This document shows, in pieces, positions 60,621-64,000 of a stretch of 64,000 nucleotides of DNA. The notes beneath the pieces are model-generated. The model did not search any database. It had not been told where the DNA came from and saw nothing but the letters and a program-made list of their open reading frames with translations. The stretch lies in the NCBI GenBank assembly GCA_036346375.1, contig CM070510.1, positions 65,940,376-66,004,375 of the forward strand, written 5' to 3'. The DNA comes from Guadua angustifolia (Eukaryota; Streptophyta; Magnoliopsida; Poales; Poaceae). The translations under genes were made by a program, and so were the position numbers. Each line of letters opens with the position of its first letter. The stretch's first letter is position 1.

Positions 60621-62027
60621 TGAAGAAGTTCAATAGGATGTCCAAATTGACTTGCTACTCAATTGTTCCTCAATTAAGCGAAGAAGTCGGGAGCTACACT
60701 AATAGTGTTAGCATCATGCAACTCTAATCAAAAGGATGTTTGTTCAAAGTAGTATCATGTATCGTAATTTTCTATTCAATTGACTTGCTACTCAATTGTT
60801 TCTCAATTGCAAAGAAGTGGGGCTACACCTAATGGTGTTGCATATATGCAACCCCGCATGCAATCTAGTTCTATTTTCGCGATCATGACTAAAATCCGAG
60901 CGATCCAAAGCTTCGATTATGAAACCATGAATGAATGAGTCTAGTCGCCTAAAAAGCACGCTTGAGGAAAGAGGCCAAGTGCCAACTCGCGTTGCTCGGG
61001 GGCTACGCTAAACAGACATGGTGCTCAAAAGGAAAAAATATATAAAAGACCACTCGGAAAAGTCGACAAAGATCTAAAACAAAACAGAAAGTTAAAATAA
61101 TATTACAAAAGGACCACCATTGTTCACGACTTCAGCATCCTTCAACAAATATACATACAGGCAAAAGTACTACTACAAAGTTCTTGGGCAAAGAAGCAAA
61201 ATAAAAAGAAAGTCCTTCTCGCGGGCCGTTTCCGTCCGAGCCAGCTCTAATGAGGCGTCCTCGCCTCAACAAGCCTAGGGACGACCTCGATCAAAGGCGT
61301 GAGCTAACGGCGGTGTCTCAAAGCGGCGGCCTCTATTCGCTACGCCTCGCCATTGCAGATCGAACTCGCCCGAGCTCGGCATGTCCATCCTCGATTCCAC
61401 TGGGCTGGTCCTCAAAATTGAAGATTAGGTTCGCGATCCACGGCAAGGTCGGCGGCTTTGGCGACTTGGGAGAAAGAGGCAAAGGAAAGATCCTGGAAGA
61501 AGAAGAAGAGTCCATGAAAAAGAAGAGGAGAACACAGTAGAAGAGGGTGATCCAATGCCGGATACAATTTTTCAAAAAGACGAAGAAATCAAGAAAGAAG
61601 ACGAATGGATGAACACTTCAAAAAACCCTCTGAAGGAAGAGGAACAATGGGATGAAGATGGTAGTCTTGTTGCAAAATGCAAAAATCGAGGCCAAACTTC
61701 GCTCTTATACGAGGCAACGCCGCTTCGAGAAAGACTCAACCCGCTCAAAAGCGGCGCTTTATCGCGAAGGCGGGAAGACGGTCCACTATACGGGCGTTGT
61801 TGCACATATCTCAAGGAGGGTCGGATGTCAAACTAAAGCGGAAAACATCTGGGCGGCCCCAGGATGACAAAGCTTAATGGGCCCAAGCTCAAGACGGACG
61901 CTAAAGCAAGGATTAAACATTTTGCAAAGAAAATTCAAGTCCGGATAATTCCTTCACATTAGACAAAAACCCAAGTCCAAAGCGCGGAGGCGAGTTCGGT
62001 ACTAAGCAGTTACGGGATTCAGATCTC
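60621..62027. other. Probable non-coding 3' part of the retrotransposon
   Basis: It contains two related segments with TTGACTTGCTACTCAATTGTT (about 60647 and 60780), each followed by AAGAAGT and GGGCTACAC/GGAGCTACAC. Such GGGGGCTAC words are common in the long 3' non-coding region of Tat elements. Short open frames at 61250-61850 have no recognised domain. No terminal LTR border was found. Confidence 0.5.
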
Positions 62028-62372
62028 CTTCTCACATTCACAACCTATGTGCTTCTCGGGGCCAAGTGGGTCGTTGGTGCGTCATTGTTGCAATACCTAT
62101 TCTAGAAAGATAAGAGCATTGGAAGGTAAATCGAAATCACATACACACCACTTGTATTGATCTTAGCATCACATACTGGTGGAGAAGACAGGGTAGCGAT
62201 CGAGGTGGTCGACCACGGGCGAGGCGAAGAAGATCGCCGTGAGGTAGCGCGCTTTCGCAATGAAAATCTCAAGGAAGCTGCCTCGAAGATTAAGACGGTC
62301 CACAATCGATCGATGAGGATGCGAGAAGCCGAGGCCCTAATCCGAAGGTTAGGTTGATTACCTAATTGACAA
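62028..62372 (+). pseudogene. Degraded second copy of exons 3-4 of the small membrane-protein gene
   Basis: This matches 56308-56664 from CCTTCTCACATTCACAACC through GGTTAGGTTGATTACCTAA, including the intron, which is identical (GTAAATCGAAATCAC... to ...ATCTTAG). The exonic parts carry many small deletions and two insertions that destroy the frame. Most changes remove or alter a base inside a C-N-G triplet. Exons 1-2 are absent. Confidence 0.85.
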
Positions 62373-62442
62373 TTGCTGAATTTATCTTTCGTGCGCTACA
62401 AGTTACTTTAGTGTTTAGATTACTCGAGGCATTGCGATGTTA

Positions 62443-62740
62443 GAACATCTCCAAGAGGAGCCCTAAATAGGTTGCTAATTGTAATTATAGGGTTTTGATG
62501 GAAAAAATGCACTCCAGAGGTTGTATTTTGAGAAAAATTATCAAAATAGGTTTAGGACTCGAGCCTGTTGCTATATTTAGCAACGCTCCTCTCCGGCCCT
62601 AATGAAGGGATGAATGAAGGATTGGAGATTTAGGGTCTAATTGCTGGAGTCAATAGCTATCTTGGGTCCTAATTTTTTTAGTTTAGACCCTATTTTAAGG
62701 TATAGGACTCTATTTTAAGGCTTGACTATTGGAGATGCTC
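62443..62740. mobile_element. Tourist-like MITE (PIF/Harbinger type) with TTA target duplication
   Basis: The ends GAACATCTCCAA and TTGGAGATGCTC are inverted repeats, and TTA flanks both sides (62440-62442 and 62741-62743). It is about 298 bp and non-coding, with AGGGTTTTGATGG and CCTATTTTAAGG words inside. The GAGCATCTCCAA end is widespread in grass genomes. Confidence 0.85.
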
Positions 62741-62749
62741 TTACTGTAC

Positions 62750-63290
62750 TTGTCGATGGTTGTTACCGACAATGAAGAAGAGGGAGTGTAACTAGGCGGA
62801 AGATCTAAGCCAGATGGTAAAGCAAGACGCAAGAGATTTTACCCAGGTTCGGGCTCTCCAATGGAGATAATACCCTAGTCCTGCTTTCTTTGTTGTTGTG
62901 AGCGTTTCGATGTTCTGGATTACAAGAAGCTCTCTCCTCTCTGTACAGGATCCTCTCTCTCTCTATATCTGGGCAGGCATCCCGACACGCAGTGGGAGTT
63001 GTTAGCCGCTAGGCGCAAAGCGTGGAAGTGGTTGGAGACAGCAGGGAAGACCATCCTGTAGCAGCCGACAAAACACAGTATCATGCAGAGCAGCGTCGCT
63101 CGTTGCAGAGGCGCAGCTGCCACCCTCCTGCTCCTGGCGCCCGCGGTTCCCGCTCTCCTTTTCTCTGCACGCGTCCGGCACCTTCCAGAACCCCCCTCTT
63201 CTCTTTACGAGGTGGACTCGGTCCACCTCCATGGACTAATTGATTTGGCCCGCCGGCTAGACTCCTGGTCACACGACTTCCACAGTACTA
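62750..63290. mobile_element. Probable LTR fragment of a gypsy-type element
   Basis: The stretch TTTTACCCAGGTTCGGGCTC followed by TCCAATGGAGATAATACCC is typical of LTRs of grass Tat-type elements. It is followed by a CT-rich run and CTATATCTG, a possible TATA region. I could not find its partner LTR or the exact TG...CA ends. Open frames here are not genes. Confidence 0.5.
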
Positions 63291-63299
63291 TTGCTTAAT

Positions 63300-63645
63300 T
63301 AGCTCTCTCTAAATATGATTGATTATTATAGCAAGATTCCTGATTATTGTTGGTAATTAATAGCCGGTCAATCATTTCTTTTGTACTCTATATATACTGT
63401 ACAGTTTTCACATAATTAATCAAGGAAATTCATTCAAGATCTCACATGTCGTGCTGCCACGGCGAATGAACTCGGCAAGTGGAAAAGCGCGCAGGCGTGG
63501 CGATCCGAAGACAAGTGCAAAGCGGGTGGCGGCGGTGGCCCCTTTCTCCGAGGCGTCGACTACGCGACCATGGCGTGCACAAGTGGCGGCGAGGAAGGTG
63601 GACTCCTAGCAGCGCCATGGCATGCTCGGGAGGAAGAACGCGGCG
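63300..63645. repeat. Degraded copies of 55731-55808 and 56755-56930
   Basis: 63305-63380 repeats the AT-rich segment found beside the ATR promoter (TCTCTAAATATG, GATTATTATAGCAA, GGTAATTAATAGCCGG). 63475-63640 repeats the GC-rich segment before the gypsy element (GGTGGCCCCTTTCTCCGAGG, CTACGCGACCATGGCGTGCA, GGAAGGTGGACTCC). Both are in the same orientation as the first copies but closer together, and the second carries several short deletions. Confidence 0.8.
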
Positions 63646-64000
63646 CGAGGAGGACGCGGCGCTGCTGAAGCGATCAGAGGTCGGTGGTTGAATGGCGGTG
63701 GCTCGAGCGCCTCGTGCTCGGAAGCCCGTGTCACCCTGCGGCGGTGGATAGCGAGGACAAGCGAGCGACGAGAAAGACAAGGTCGACGACGCCAGGCGGT
63801 CTGTATGCGGGCATGGAGAGAGGAAGAGGAGCTAGTGTACGAGGATGAACTTTTCGTTTGAGAAAAAATTCGGACGAGCCGAAATCGAAATTTCGGCGAA
63901 ATTGATAATTCGGCGGACAAGATTCAAAATTCAAATTTCAAAATTCAAATTCGGTTTGATTTCCACCAAAATTTTCCGAAATTCGCTGAAAATACCCCGA
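63646..64000. other. Unassigned end of window with AATTTCGG-type repeats
   Basis: The GC-rich stretch to 63850 has open frames in several frames but no recognised domain. From 63860 the DNA is made of TTCGG, GAAATTTCGG and CAAAATTCAAATT words in both directions, as in a common class of plant transposon remnants. Confidence 0.4.

Noticed and set aside
1..64000. CRISPR arrays, bacterial operons, phage or integron structures
   Set aside because: All genes are intron-containing plant genes; direct repeats are tandem duplications or transposon ends, not spaced arrays.

Overview
This window is nuclear DNA from a flowering plant, almost certainly a grass (Poaceae). Genes are split by many introns with GT/AG borders. 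Several first exons are very GC-rich, small inverted-repeat transposons (MITEs) sit in introns and between genes, and a decayed Ty3/gypsy element of the Tat type fills the right end. I cannot name the species.

Left part (1-24 kb) is gene-dense. In order it holds: the 3' end of a FREE1/FYVE1-like endosomal sorting gene (+); a conserved plant gene of unknown function (+); a DUF616 (TOD1/MUCI70-like) Golgi-type membrane protein gene (-); a plastid HSP70-escort (DNL zinc finger) gene (-) whose 3-kb intron is full of transposon debris; a DCAF8-like WD40 gene (-); and an SR45a/Tra2-like splicing factor gene (+). The last two are head to head, with only 360 bp between their start codons.

Middle part (24-38 kb) has no gene I can support. 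It is AT-rich intergenic DNA with several MITEs, microsatellites and other repeats. A bHLH93-like transcription factor gene (+) follows at 38.1-39.5 kb, then 4.4 kb of intergenic sequence.

Right part: 43.9-55.4 kb is a complete ATR checkpoint kinase gene (-) that I could assemble into 15 coding exons encoding 2749 residues with no frame break. Beyond it (55.4-64 kb) lie a small gene for a one-pass membrane protein, a badly broken Ty3/gypsy element, and degraded second copies of pieces of the small gene and its flanks. Compared with the first copies, the second copies repeatedly lose the middle base of C-N-G triplets. This looks more like a sequencing or assembly error tied to CHG methylation than like biology, and is the most unusual signal in the window.

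The genes do not form a pathway. They are ordinary single-copy housekeeping and regulatory genes: endosomal sorting, plastid chaperone care, ubiquitin-ligase substrate reception, splicing, transcription and DNA-damage signalling. I found no convincing new biological system.
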